The notes under the pieces were generated by a model. It was not told where the DNA came from. It ran no database searches and saw only the letters and a list, made by a program, of their open reading frames with translations. A stretch of DNA of 64,000 nucleotides, taken from CAYWYR01 sp964462685 (lineage in GTDB: Bacteria > Bacteroidota > Ignavibacteria > Kapaibacteriales > UBA2268). This document shows, piece after piece, positions 10,401 to 19,660 of the stretch. Made by a program: the position numbers and the translations under genes. Every line of letters begins with the position of its first letter. The first letter of the stretch is position 1. The DNA lies in the NCBI GenBank assembly GCA_964462685.1, contig CAYWYR010000008.1:1-64000 (forward strand). Direction: 5' to 3'.

Positions 10401-12812
10401 AAGCCTACCATTTCCGTTACCAGGTGCAAATGTTATGACCATATTTTCAAAACCATTTGCCCTAACGGCAATATGAGAAGCTTGCTTAAGTTCATCAGGA
10501 TTACGCACATAAGTAATTGCTTCTTTGATACCTGAGTATATAGGACTTGAAGTAAATTCTATTGCCGCGTAAATATTCAAATGATTATCATCACTTATTA
10601 ATCGTGGTGAATTTGAATAATTATTAAACTCACCAGCCCATGTATACAATCTTCCGTTATTATCTATTCCATATGCTTGTTGCAAGTTATCTCCTCCTAT
10701 TTCTATTTCAGACCAACCTGTACCTGCAATAACTGGTGTATATTGTCTGCTAAATCCGGCCGATCCATTTCCTAAAGCTCCATAATAATTATTTCCCCAA
10801 GTATAAAAATTACCAGATGAGTCTATTACGTGGCTTGCAAAAATACCAGGCTCGAAATCTTTGACAGCAATATTATCGAAAAATGATATACTGGTTGGTG
10901 AATATAATGTAGTGGTAGCACCTGGTGATCCTTGAACTGCCAATTGATAATAGCTATTTGATCCCCAGCCATAGAGCTTACCGTCTGTTTTCTGCCCCAT
11001 AGAAACTTGATAACCGGCCTCTATTTTTTCCCAATCATTATCAGTTCCGATTTGTGTAGGAGTTGATGACGCTACTCCCCCATTTCCCATCTGTCCGCGC
11101 CAATCTACACCCCAAGCCCACAAAGTACCATCTTCTTTAAGGGCTAAAGAGTGATCCCAACCTACTGACAACTGCTCCCAATCACTATCAGATCCGATTT
11201 GCGTAGAAGAAGCTCCGTTGATTGACCATAGAGTACCATCGTCTTTAATACCGTATATTCCATGCCGTCCGGATGCGGCATCAGACCACCCGTCACCATT
11301 GTACACAACAAGATCTGAGTTACTCCCAGTAGTATATAGAGTGCCATGCTCTGATAAGAACAGAAAACTGCCAACAGCTTTCACTACAGGTATTTCAGTA
11401 TTAGTAATATCAAATGTGGTCGAAAACGGTACTGTAGAAACAATTAACTCTTCTTCATTATAAATATCATCATCTTCTTCTTTTTCTTGCTGCACTGTTT
11501 CAAAGTCGGTACAGATAGAAGAAAGGTCGATGGAGATATTATCCATAGTATTATTCATTTCTTCATAAGCAATGGCTGATAATAGCTCATTATTGGTGCC
11601 TATGGCCAGAGCTAAGCCAGCTTCGTTAGCACTACCCGCCGAATTTGAGAGTATATTGAATCCGAATTCATCGTTATAGCTGCCATCATTATTTAATGCG
11701 AAGAGAACTATATCGCCGCCTTGTTCAGCTAAGATATAATATTCACCATCCGCACCAGTTTCAAAGTCCACCAATCTATCATAGCCAGAGATATTATTAG
11801 GGTTTCTTACCGTACCAGCATTACCAAATCTGAAATCGACTGTTCTATTACTACCTAATAAACCTTCAATAATTAGATTTCCTGATTGATCGGTTCCGGC
11901 GAATCTATAGTCTGATCCTGATAAGGCAAGTATTACATCACCGTTCATTACTCTATTTGTAAATGGAATCGGAGAGTTTACACTTACGGGAGTACCAACC
12001 CAAAACACGGTAGGTTGAAAGGTGAATGTATTAATACCGTAATCAAAGTTACTGGTATTTGTGTCTTCATTTACAAGAAGGACTGTTGCAGAACCATTAC
12101 CATTTGGATTAAAACTGTATACAACATTACCCCAGGTTTCTTTACCAGTATTAGCCATATTATAAGACCTGCTACCATTTATAAAACCACCAAGTGTGGA
12201 CGGCATACCGTTTTGATCAAATGATGCTATAAGGGAATTTGTGCCATTGTCTATATCCCCAAACATGTAAGTAGCGTTTTCATCAACTATCACACTGTTC
12301 AGTTCAAGTTCGTTTGCCGCGACCGGCATACTCGCAACACCCATACTGCCGTAGTTCATATCCAGCTGGCCAGTGTTGTCAAATTTCATAGCTACTACGG
12401 TAGGCTCTGGCGTACCTGTCATATCTTCATTGTAAGAAGTAGCTACGTACACATTACCGTTAGCGTCATTTGTGATGTTTACATTGTTATACTCCATGGT
12501 ATTACCCATATCGTAAACGAATGATCCGCCCATACCGAAGGTTGACATCACCGCACCGGCATTATCAAATGCCGATACTTTGATAACCTCTGCCATAGTC
12601 ATCGGGTCGTCCATTACCGCTGCGATATATACATTGCCGCTAGCGTCAATTGTCATATCCAGATTGCCGTTTGTAGCAGCATCGGATAAGGGCAATACGC
12701 CATTATTACCAAAACTTGTTAGTGGTTGCCCAGCATCGCAAGTACTTGTTTGGGCATACACAGCCCCAGCGTACAATACAAACGCCGCTATTAATGTTAA
12801 TAGCTTTTTCAT
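7347..12812 (-). CDS. Giant secreted surface protein: delta-60-like propeller, RCC1 repeats, FN3-like repeats, T9SS sorting domain
   Basis: 1821 aa. Signal peptide at about 1-20 (LLTLIAAFVLYAGAVYA). Residues about 25-440 carry delta-60/NHL-like repeats (FGNNGVLPLSD, DASGNVYIAAV, DANGNVYVATS). About 480-760 hold RCC1-type propeller repeats (LWAWGVDWRGQMGNGG, YGWGSNSYYQLA, FYTWGNNYYGALGNGSAG). About 850-1640 hold fibronectin-III-like modules, and the last 85 or so residues are a type A T9SS sorting domain (DPTPNPVSENITFEL to GIYYLHVTNGEHTMTKVIKLDR). By family the tail directs outer-membrane export and surface attachment. GAGGTGA (12823-12817) gives a good ribosome binding site. The paralogue at 13204-17652 shares the N-terminal and C-terminal parts but lacks RCC1 repeats. 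Ligand unknown. Confidence 0.9.
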   Translation of the reverse strand: MKKLLTLIAAFVLYAGAVYAQTSTCDAGQPLTSFGNNGVLPLSDAATNGNLDMTIDASGNVYIAAVMDDPMTMAEVIKVSAFDNAGAVMSTFGMGGSFVYDMGNTMEYNNVNITNDANGNVYVATSYNEDMTGTPEPTVVAMKFDNTGQLDMNYGSMGVASMPVAANELELNSVIVDENATYMFGDIDNGTNSLIASFDQNGMPSTLGGFINGSRSYNMANTGKETWGNVVYSFNPNGNGSATVLLVNEDTNTSNFDYGINTFTFQPTVFWVGTPVSVNSPIPFTNRVMNGDVILALSGSDYRFAGTDQSGNLIIEGLLGSNRTVDFRFGNAGTVRNPNNISGYDRLVDFETGADGEYYILAEQGGDIVLFALNNDGSYNDEFGFNILSNSAGSANEAGLALAIGTNNELLSAIAYEEMNNTMDNISIDLSSICTDFETVQQEKEEDDDIYNEEELIVSTVPFSTTFDITNTEIPVVKAVGSFLFLSEHGTLYTTGSNSDLVVYNGDGWSDAASGRHGIYGIKDDGTLWSINGASSTQIGSDSDWEQLSVGWDHSLALKEDGTLWAWGVDWRGQMGNGGVASSTPTQIGTDNDWEKIEAGYQVSMGQKTDGKLYGWGSNSYYQLAVQGSPGATTTLYSPTSISFFDNIAVKDFEPGIFASHVIDSSGNFYTWGNNYYGALGNGSAGFSRQYTPVIAGTGWSEIEIGGDNLQQAYGIDNNGRLYTWAGEFNNYSNSPRLISDDNHLNIYAAIEFTSSPIYSGIKEAITYVRNPDELKQASHIAVRANGFENMVITFAPGNGNGRLVVLTPEGSTTYIPTEEEKDNIEASGSTIITIDANAISGSSPAIPMGDSYILYKGNENTISINGLEAGTNYTIQVFEYYPLGDLNTETAMGNPRTIRTKQQLDVEIILSDLKISGNSIFADWTIFGQNPDMYMYETQITDNAFISSQEFDIIDLGNMSEFEFGNLIGLNKYIHVRAIDMDGVESEWQTFGPYQLLNPEPGYIMSMDVNERTETSMTVEWNSEPGSNNAYLVFAYDEIPGKERFMEDGYWNDNMILPTYNSSIIDYSSITSLYSFIDARIVYYGNGNEVTLTNMRENTPYYLVVVPLDGLGDRVNYGSPRVFTHTTIEADAPLTAPSNITIVQNGTDYEVNWDSGSDKTVLIATTTGIMLESMENGMAYSAGDMIGEHHMVVGTRMAGDGSPITLEATLGNTYTLQVFGYTGDTYELATGLAGTEGSQHYTEDYATYSFTATGVEPSAVDITVTGRMPSTVDLDWADGVAAATVGADNYLVIAKEDAGSMPTGPSDSQEYLNGNTLGSAIDFGDYTDATLGDYSVVYNGSGTNTTVTGLDANTTYNFYIFPYSGGNVPNDQNYASIGRMVGTTTFAAKPMAASGFEVEARNQNTIVLGWDNESAKTVLVYKSDMEIECTPMMGDVIDMNSPMSGCTAELIYMGTGDTYSDTGLMMNTEYHYAIYARAGEQMEMINTFNYSDASMMEASTKSATVITEVKIDAIPETVTSGESFNTTISLLDQYGDKVGATSTTTVGLNFDGSSVGSATIATGDTSATFSATITTSLIGSDKEVIAVSNGITSDTTTVDIMAGEPSRVEDLSPVANRRDITVTWDIPSDADGVVVYIRKRSATNQADPTDGSAVTVTTFDDTSTDSQAIYVGGDESLSLTNLSFFTRYYFAVYTYTGSGSAINYNPAEVTNSAQTRFKEGNIIPDADYIGETFNITDPTPNPVSENITFELQNEDSQSAFEISLIDVAGAEVAVYARGRSYSVAATSMNLPVPSQLANGIYYLHVTNGEHTMTKVIKLDR

Positions 12813-13120
12813 CTATTCACCTCGTGAAAGTAATTTATGATTAATATGATTGATTTCTATTTCTGCTTTTTTCCTGTAAAAACAGGCTGAATTTGATCTT
12901 CTATAACCATTTTAAAATTATTTAATAACAATAGAATAGCATGAATATGAGATTTCATTCATTGATTTCACTCGAGATTGATGAATTTGATTTTCATTTA
13001 ATTAATAAAGCTATCTACCCATATAGCTACCCATATAGATCATTTTATAGGTAAATATTAGCATATGTTCATTGATTACCTACATAGTCTAGAAAGCAAA
13101 AATCCACAAAATGCGTAGTC
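12813..13120. other. AT-rich spacer between the two giant paralogues
   Basis: About 300 bases without a gene. It should hold the promoter of the 1821-aa gene, though I could not find a clean TTG/TAnnTTTG pair. A short tandem repeat, CTACCCATATAG twice, lies near 13015-13040. Confidence 0.5.
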
Positions 13121-13156
13121 AAAAAAAAACCTACCAACACGATGTGAAGGTAGGTT
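13121..13156 (-). terminator. Intrinsic terminator of the 1482-aa surface protein gene
   Basis: Same hairpin as at 7265-7299: AACCTACC/GGTAGGTT stem (13156-13128 on the minus strand) followed by nine T. It is part of the duplicated 205-bp block. Confidence 0.88.
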
Positions 13157-13326
13157 GTTGTATTCCAAAAAGCTATTTAAGCTTCTTTAGATTCTCATTA
13201 AGATTATCTATCAAGCTTGATAACTTTTGTCATTGTATGTTCGCCGTTCGTTACATGCAGGTAATAGATACCGTTAGCAAGCTGAGATGGAACAGGTAGG
13301 TTCATAGAAGTAGCCGCAACACTGTA
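13122..13326. repeat. 205-bp identical block, copy 2
   Basis: Second copy of the sorting-tail/terminator block (see 7265-7469), covering the last 40 codons of the 1482-aa gene and its terminator without a mismatch. Confidence 0.95.
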
Positions 13327-16300
13327 AGTTCTACCAGTAGCGTAAACTGCTACCTCAGCGCCAGCTACGTCAACTAGTCTGATATCGAATGCGTTCTGTC
13401 CATCCTCATTCTGAAGCTCAAACGTGATATTCTCGCTAACTGGGTTTGGAGTAGGCTCGGTAATGTTGAAAGTCTCACCGATATATGCTGCGTCAGGTAT
13501 GATATTACCTTCTTTGAATCTAGTGATCGCAGAGTTAGTAACTTCAGCTGGATTGTAATTTATCGCGCTACCGCTTCCTGTGTAAGTGTAAACAGCAAAG
13601 TAGTATCTGGTGAAAAACGATAGGTTAGTCAATGTAAGTGATTCGTCATCACCAACGTATATCGCTTGAGTTGCTGAGCTGTTGTTATCAAAAGTAGTAG
13701 CTGTGATAGCTGTGCCATCAGTAGGGTCAGCTTGGTTAGTAGCAGATCCTTTTCTAATAAATACAACTACTCCGTCGGCATCTGCTGGGATATCCCAAGT
13801 AACCGTAATATCTCTTCTGTTAGCAACAGGGCTAAGATCATCAACTCTAGAAGGCTCGCCAGCTGTGATATTGATAGTCGCAGTAGCGGCAGTCAAGCCA
13901 TTTGCCGTAGCAGATAGAGTCTGGCTAGTAGCAGGAGAAGAAGTTATGTTACCAGTTACAGTAACTACAGAGTCCCCGGCGTTCATTGTAGCCATACCTA
14001 CATTGTTGCTATTGTAAACAAGGTTTACAGTAGTATTGGCAGGAGCCGTTATGCTGTTATTGAACTGATCTCTTAGTGCTACAGTTGCAGTGAAGTCTTG
14101 GCGGGAAGTGATAGTTGAAGGAACGTTTTTGAATACTAGCTGAGTAGCAGCCGGGTTCGTAAGTGTCATCACTTCCAGATCAGCACCTGTGCTATAGCTA
14201 TAAGTGTTCATATCCATGTAAACTTCACCGTTACGAGTGTAAACAGAGTAGTAATAATCAGTACCAGCAACAAGGTTAATATCGTTTAGTGTAGAACCAG
14301 TACCAACATATATTACTTCATCGTTGTTACAGTTAGGAACTTCATCGCCAACCGTTGGGTCGAATCCAAGTTCTACATCACAGTTGCCCATTACAGTATT
14401 TCTTGTAACGATAACATTTTCCATGTTTGCGTTGTCCCATGCAAGCTCGATAGAAGTCTGTGTTCTGTCTGTGAAACGGAAGTTCATTACATTATCAGGC
14501 TGAGAAGCAAATGTCTTGAATGTTACAGCTGTCGGAGCTGAGCTATAGTTCTGTCCGCTCATTCCCATGCTGCCTGTATAAGGTATAACCCATACATTGT
14601 ATTCCGTACTTGCCATAAGTCCTTCGATCTCAGTCATAGTGCCAGTACCGTTGTAAACAACTGATACATTGTCATCGATAGGAGTGTAAGTTCCGAAGTC
14701 AAAAGAAGTACCGAGAGCCATGTTGTTAGTGTATGCCATGCCGTCCATCGGAAGAGTCGGCGTTACGCCTTCTTCAGCTACGATAACAAGGTATGCTTCG
14801 GCGGCAAATGTGGCGTTCATAGCGTCATCCGACCAGTCTATCTCAACTGATGTGATCATTCTTTCAGTAACTTCCGGAGTTACTTCAGATGGCTCAACAC
14901 CCATTGGAGTGAAAGAGAAGTCAGTTCCTTCATCATAGTTCTGTGATCCTTCCATACCCATGTTACCTGTAGCCATTTCGTACACATCACCATTATAAGT
15001 GTAGATAGTGTAGTTAAGTTCCTGGCCAACTGTGAAGTCAGATATTGTGATAGTTGCTGAACCTTCGTCTAAGTCTTGATTAGTCATGAAAGTTATCATT
15101 TCCCCATCGATCATATCACTCATCATGTAACCCATGCCGTCCACAGGGGCAGCATAACCCATCATATCATTAGATAGTACGATAACACTTTCGCCTGTAT
15201 AATCGAAAGTCACTTCATAATCCGTACCGTTTCTCATTGCCATAACATTAGAAACTGAAGCCGGCTCGCTATCAAGAGTGGTGTGAGTAATGAATAGCGG
15301 TTCGTCGTAGTTGATTCCGCCCATAGCACCATTGAAAGGCACAACAACGAAATAATACTCCTGATCCATCATCAAGCCTTCAACTTCGATCATCGAACCC
15401 ATACCGTTATAAACATGTTTGCCTGTCATAGGGCCGAATGGCTCAGAAGCCATTGAGTAATCAGCATCCGCACCAGTATATACAGTGCCGTCCGTTATCA
15501 TCGGTAGATTAATTGGTTCGGTATCCATAGCGAGAACCATGAATCCATCGGACATGCCGCTGACTGTGAAATCTATCTCAGAAGTAGTTCTGTTGTCGAA
15601 AGAAACGAAAGTCGGTGCCATAGGCTCCATTGCCTGGCTTCTGAAAGGACCGAAAGTAACCCATTCGCTAGTGGAAGTAGCGTCGGCAAGTCTGATCCAT
15701 ACATAGTAATCTGTATCAGCCATCAGGCCGGCGAATTCGTATTCACTCATCATACCGATATTGGTTGGCATATCGTAGCCCATAGCAAGCATGGTGCCGT
15801 CCATATCTTCAGATAGCATTACTTCATAATCTACTGATCCTTCAACATAGTTAGCGTCTTCCCAATCTATGAATAGCTTGTCATCCATTGACATAGTGCT
15901 AACAATGCTAAGGTCTTCTTCAAGAAGAGTTGTTGTCATGAAAGTTCTAGGATTTCCCGGCGCTTCCTCGTAATTGTAAATGATCTGGCCATCCATTTCC
16001 GCGTATTCATAAACAGTTACCATATATTCGGTCTCAGAGTACAAATCTGTAACCATGGCCATGTTGCCCTTGCCGTTATAGATAAGCTGGGAGTAACCAT
16101 AAGAAGCATTCATATCCATATAAGAAGCCATTGAATTATCCATATCTGGGATAATCTGCCCTTGCATAGGCATATAAACATCAAAGCCTACTTCCGTAAT
16201 AAATACTACGCGGCCGTCGCCATCACCTGGGGACCAAACAAAGCTTGCGTCGTCATAACCGATAGATCTGATACCGATATAAGCAGACTGGTCGAAATCA

Positions 16301-17652
16301 GCCATAAGTGGCTCACCGCCGCCAGTACAGATATTAAAGATGTTTATATCGTCATTTGTAGCCATATTCATGTTAGGGGTATTCTGAACGGCCACAATTG
16401 AACCGTCGCCTAAAGTGACAAGACCGCTGCCCATATCACCGAAACCACCAGGATTAGCGTTAAGCTGGTATTCAGGGAACATAGTGTTCAACATTCCAGC
16501 AGCGTCAAGAGAGAATACTCTGTTGTTGGATCCGTTAAGATCATCATAATTACCGAGTACGTAAAGTTCTCCGTCCATACCAACAGTTATACCTGCATAG
16601 CTTTGGAGGTCATCTCTACCGGAACCGTTTGTTACTATACCGTTAGTGCCGAAATCTGGATCAAGCATTCCGTCAGCAGTCATTACAGAAGCTATCTGGC
16701 CATCGAAACCGCCAGTAGTGGCATTATCGCTTGTAGTGGAGATGAATACGTTGTTCTCTGTAAGTACGATCTGCCCCTCGGATGACTGGCCTGCGATCGT
16801 AGCGAAAGGCATCGAAGTACCCGCATCACCGAAATCTGGATCAAGCATTCCATCGATGTCATATCTATCAACTACTAGATTGTAATCTACAGAAACACCG
16901 CCGGTAACAAAGTTATCTTGTCTGAGAACATATATATTACCGTCTTCGTCGATTTCTACATCTAAGAAAGAATCATCTTCGTCAGTTGTGGCATCAACTT
17001 CTATAAGACCAGTACCAGCATCGCCAAAGTCCATATCAAGCTCGCCCGTCATATCAACTCTGAGCAATACAGCTGTTTCAGTTTCTTCCATGCTACCTGC
17101 AAGAATCAAATCACTACCGCTTACTTCAATATCATTTATTTCGATATCGATACCTAAATCTATCAATGAGATACCGTCAACGCCGAAATCCATATCGAAT
17201 TCGCCGTTATTATCAACCTTCGCTACGACAAGTCGGGGATTGAAAGTCCCAGTTTCATCGTTATCAAAGGATGTAGCGAAATATATGTTTCCGTCTGCAT
17301 CCAAAGCAGCAGATACACTATTAAAATCAATCTCTGACATATCTGGAAAGATGATTCGGCCATTTGTGCCGAAGTTGCTTAATGTAGAACCGTCAGATCC
17401 AATTCCGATAAGCTGCAAAACATCATTTGATGTCGCGTCATCATTAATATTAGATGCAAAGAACAAATTGTCCTCTGAATCAACCAAAACATCTACTATC
17501 CCTGTGCTGGATACCTCTGCGATGTTGGCTACGCCGTTTGTGCCGAACGACTGTATCGCTTGGCCTTGTACGCAGTTCGCATTGGTTTGCTGGCCCATTA
17601 AGGACACGACACCCGTACCTACTGCTAATAAAGTAGCTAAAAGCTTCCTCAT
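13204..17652 (-). CDS. Giant secreted Met/Asp-rich surface protein: delta-60-like propeller, FN3-like repeats, T9SS sorting domain
   Basis: 1482 aa, paralogue of the 1821-aa neighbour. Signal peptide at 1-20 (LLATLLAVGTGVVSLMG). Delta-60-like propeller repeats cover about 25-440 (LDPDFGDAGTSMPF, DLDFGVDGIS-like units). FN3-like modules cover about 450-1400, and the final 85 or so residues are a type A T9SS sorting domain whose last 40 residues are identical to the neighbour's. The middle is unusually rich in Met and Asp: about 35 Met in about 345 residues by hand count (around 440-790), with very few Lys. The RCC1 block of the paralogue is absent. A CAGGAG ribosome binding site precedes ATG 17652 by 5 nt. 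By family it is exported across the outer membrane and held at the surface; its ligand is unknown. Confidence 0.9.
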   Translation of the reverse strand: MRKLLATLLAVGTGVVSLMGQQTNANCVQGQAIQSFGTNGVANIAEVSSTGIVDVLVDSEDNLFFASNINDDATSNDVLQLIGIGSDGSTLSNFGTNGRIIFPDMSEIDFNSVSAALDADGNIYFATSFDNDETGTFNPRLVVAKVDNNGEFDMDFGVDGISLIDLGIDIEINDIEVSGSDLILAGSMEETETAVLLRVDMTGELDMDFGDAGTGLIEVDATTDEDDSFLDVEIDEDGNIYVLRQDNFVTGGVSVDYNLVVDRYDIDGMLDPDFGDAGTSMPFATIAGQSSEGQIVLTENNVFISTTSDNATTGGFDGQIASVMTADGMLDPDFGTNGIVTNGSGRDDLQSYAGITVGMDGELYVLGNYDDLNGSNNRVFSLDAAGMLNTMFPEYQLNANPGGFGDMGSGLVTLGDGSIVAVQNTPNMNMATNDDINIFNICTGGGEPLMADFDQSAYIGIRSIGYDDASFVWSPGDGDGRVVFITEVGFDVYMPMQGQIIPDMDNSMASYMDMNASYGYSQLIYNGKGNMAMVTDLYSETEYMVTVYEYAEMDGQIIYNYEEAPGNPRTFMTTTLLEEDLSIVSTMSMDDKLFIDWEDANYVEGSVDYEVMLSEDMDGTMLAMGYDMPTNIGMMSEYEFAGLMADTDYYVWIRLADATSTSEWVTFGPFRSQAMEPMAPTFVSFDNRTTSEIDFTVSGMSDGFMVLAMDTEPINLPMITDGTVYTGADADYSMASEPFGPMTGKHVYNGMGSMIEVEGLMMDQEYYFVVVPFNGAMGGINYDEPLFITHTTLDSEPASVSNVMAMRNGTDYEVTFDYTGESVIVLSNDMMGYAAPVDGMGYMMSDMIDGEMITFMTNQDLDEGSATITISDFTVGQELNYTIYTYNGDVYEMATGNMGMEGSQNYDEGTDFSFTPMGVEPSEVTPEVTERMITSVEIDWSDDAMNATFAAEAYLVIVAEEGVTPTLPMDGMAYTNNMALGTSFDFGTYTPIDDNVSVVYNGTGTMTEIEGLMASTEYNVWVIPYTGSMGMSGQNYSSAPTAVTFKTFASQPDNVMNFRFTDRTQTSIELAWDNANMENVIVTRNTVMGNCDVELGFDPTVGDEVPNCNNDEVIYVGTGSTLNDINLVAGTDYYYSVYTRNGEVYMDMNTYSYSTGADLEVMTLTNPAATQLVFKNVPSTITSRQDFTATVALRDQFNNSITAPANTTVNLVYNSNNVGMATMNAGDSVVTVTGNITSSPATSQTLSATANGLTAATATINITAGEPSRVDDLSPVANRRDITVTWDIPADADGVVVFIRKGSATNQADPTDGTAITATTFDNNSSATQAIYVGDDESLTLTNLSFFTRYYFAVYTYTGSGSAINYNPAEVTNSAITRFKEGNIIPDAAYIGETFNITEPTPNPVSENITFELQNEDGQNAFDIRLVDVAGAEVAVYATGRTYSVAATSMNLPVPSQLANGIYYLHVTNGEHTMTKVIKLDR

Positions 17653-17913
17653 TATAACTCCTGTGAATTTTTGTGAAATATTGATAGTGTGTTCGCTATT
17701 TTGTTATCCGCTGGAAAGGGATATTGAAAAAAGAAATTCTTAAAATTTTTTTCATTGATTCATATTTGCATTATCACGCACGATATAAATTCAATTTTAG
17801 TATTCAAAAGTAAAACAATTTACCTATGGCAGATTAGAATTCAAATTTTATTTTCCGCTTAACTTAAGCTTAACTATTCTCCACCATTATCTACATAGAG
17901 GCTTTATAAATAG

Positions 17914-19167
17914 ATGACTGAACAAATTGCTTTCTTTAGTGACGATACCGTGGTTTTCGGCTTGTTATCAGCTGTTTTAGGGATAGTTTTTTATCTATCA
18001 AATAAGGTAACGGGAGTTTGGCCGAAGATTTTCAGGGTTGTTCCGGCGCTGTTATGGTGTTATCTGATTCCTGCATTATTAAATTCTGTTAATTTAATTT
18101 CATCTGAAAATTCCGATCTCTATACTATTGCAAAAAACTATTTACTGCCTGCCTCACTCGTATTGTTAACTTTATCAATAGATATCAGGGCAATACTCGG
18201 GTTGGGGCCAAAAGCCCTGATCATGTTCATTGCCGGTACTATCGGCGTAGTGATCGGTGGGCCGACGGCATTGGCATTATTTGGTGCGATAGAACCGGCT
18301 TTGTTGGCTGATGCGGGCAATGAAAGTACCTGGCGAGGACTTGCAACGTTGGCTGGCTCCTGGATAGGCGGCGGGGCAAACCAAACGGCAATGTTCGTGC
18401 TTTATGAATATGAGGAAAGCCTCTACAGCGGTATGGTAGCGGTGGATGTTATCGTTTATAATTTCTGGATGGCAGCCCTTATATGGGGTGTCGGCAGATC
18501 GAATGCTATAGATAAGTGGCTCAAAGCCGATAATTCGGCAATCGAGCGGCTCAAGAACAAAGTAGTAGGTATGTCCGCTGGCAAGGAAGAGCCTTTTACA
18601 TTCTCTAGATCAATGCAGATACTCGGGGTTGGTTTCGGGGCTACCGGGCTTGCCCACTTTCTAGCAGGGCCTATAGCGGAAAGGATGTCCCAGATACCTA
18701 TTATAAATGAGCAGTTCAGCTTTTTGGCGGGAAATTTCTTTTGGCTGATAGTCATAGCCACAACTGTTGGGCTTCTGCTTTCATTTACCAAATTCAGAAA
18801 GCTAGAATACGCGGGAGCCTCCAGATGGGGCACTATATTCCTTTACTATCTGATCGCAACAATCGGAATGAAAATTGACCTTCTAAGCACTTTTTCTAAT
18901 CTATACCTAATCGGTATCGGCTTTGTTTGGATTATTATACACGGTGTAATTATGTTAGTAGTAGCAAAAATAATCAAAGCACCTTACTTTTATATCGCTG
19001 TCGGTTCCACCGCAAATGTGGGTGGGGCGGCATCGGCACCCGTCGTGGCGGGCGCGTTTCATTCATCACTAGCGACTGTCGGCGTTTTATTGGCGGTTCT
19101 CGGGTATGCGGTGGGTACTTATGGTGCTATAGCATGCGCCAAGCTAATGGAGCTTATCAGTTATTAG
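17914..19167 (+). CDS. DUF819-family integral membrane protein
   Basis: 417 aa, with roughly ten or more hydrophobic segments over its whole length. The sequence matches the DUF819 (YjcL-like) family, for example VPALLWCYLIPALLNS, the glycine-rich GSWIGGGANQTAM, and GSTANVGGAASAPVVAGAFH near the C-terminus. The two repeats with conserved G-N/A motifs recall two-fold repeat secondary transporters. Substrate and direction are not established for the family. The gene is divergent from the 1482-aa surface gene, with a 261-bp spacer. It is followed after 76 nt by the 138-aa gene and may be co-transcribed with it. Confidence 0.85.
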   Translation: MTEQIAFFSDDTVVFGLLSAVLGIVFYLSNKVTGVWPKIFRVVPALLWCYLIPALLNSVNLISSENSDLYTIAKNYLLPASLVLLTLSIDIRAILGLGPKALIMFIAGTIGVVIGGPTALALFGAIEPALLADAGNESTWRGLATLAGSWIGGGANQTAMFVLYEYEESLYSGMVAVDVIVYNFWMAALIWGVGRSNAIDKWLKADNSAIERLKNKVVGMSAGKEEPFTFSRSMQILGVGFGATGLAHFLAGPIAERMSQIPIINEQFSFLAGNFFWLIVIATTVGLLLSFTKFRKLEYAGASRWGTIFLYYLIATIGMKIDLLSTFSNLYLIGIGFVWIIIHGVIMLVVAKIIKAPYFYIAVGSTANVGGAASAPVVAGAFHSSLATVGVLLAVLGYAVGTYGAIACAKLMELISY

Positions 19168-19243
19168 ATATTCAAAAATAATATATATGATGAGACTAAG
19201 GGGATGAATCGCATGTTTATAACCCTGAAAAGCGGAAGAGATA

Positions 19244-19660
19244 ATGAAAGCTATAAGTAGATATTGGAAAATACCAGCGTACGGTCTAGTAGGATGGGGC
19301 GGCCTTATCACTCTTATGATGATATTGAATTTTGCTGTGGGAAACATAGAAGACGGCGAACACGGCAAAATGGCGATTATGACCGCTTTAGTCGGTATAA
19401 CCCCGCTACTAATAGGGTTTCTTATCCTGAGAAAAATCAAAGCCGATTACAACCGTATGGATAACCAGAGAACGCAAAAAAACCTTCTGATTCTGGCCAA
19501 GCAAAACAAAGGTAATCTAACCTTAAGTGAAGTAATGATAAAACTCAATCTATCACACGATAATTCACGGAAGCTTTTAGATGAGCAGGTATATAAGGGT
19601 TTGGCTACGCTGGAAATTACCGAAGAAGGAAATACATATTACGATTTCAAGGATTACTGA
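19244..19660 (+). CDS. Small membrane protein with C-terminal winged-helix-like segment
   Basis: 138 aa, family not recognised. Two membrane segments (about 12-33, AYGLVGWGGLITLMMILNF, and about 43-63, IMTALVGITPLLIGFLILR) precede a cytoplasmic part whose second half resembles a winged helix (NLTLSEVMIKLNLSHDNSRKLLDEQVYKGLA). Such an arrangement suggests a membrane-linked DNA- or protein-binding adaptor, but that is inference. Its stop codon overlaps the rmlA-like start (TGATG), indicating translational coupling. Confidence 0.7.
   Translation: MKAISRYWKIPAYGLVGWGGLITLMMILNFAVGNIEDGEHGKMAIMTALVGITPLLIGFLILRKIKADYNRMDNQRTQKNLLILAKQNKGNLTLSEVMIKLNLSHDNSRKLLDEQVYKGLATLEITEEGNTYYDFKDY

Noticed and set aside
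16988..17743. Plus-strand open frame of 251 codons opposite the 1482-aa surface gene
   Set aside because: Shadow of the real coding strand (Asp/Gly-rich codons read in reverse give Ser/Ile/Pro-rich peptide).
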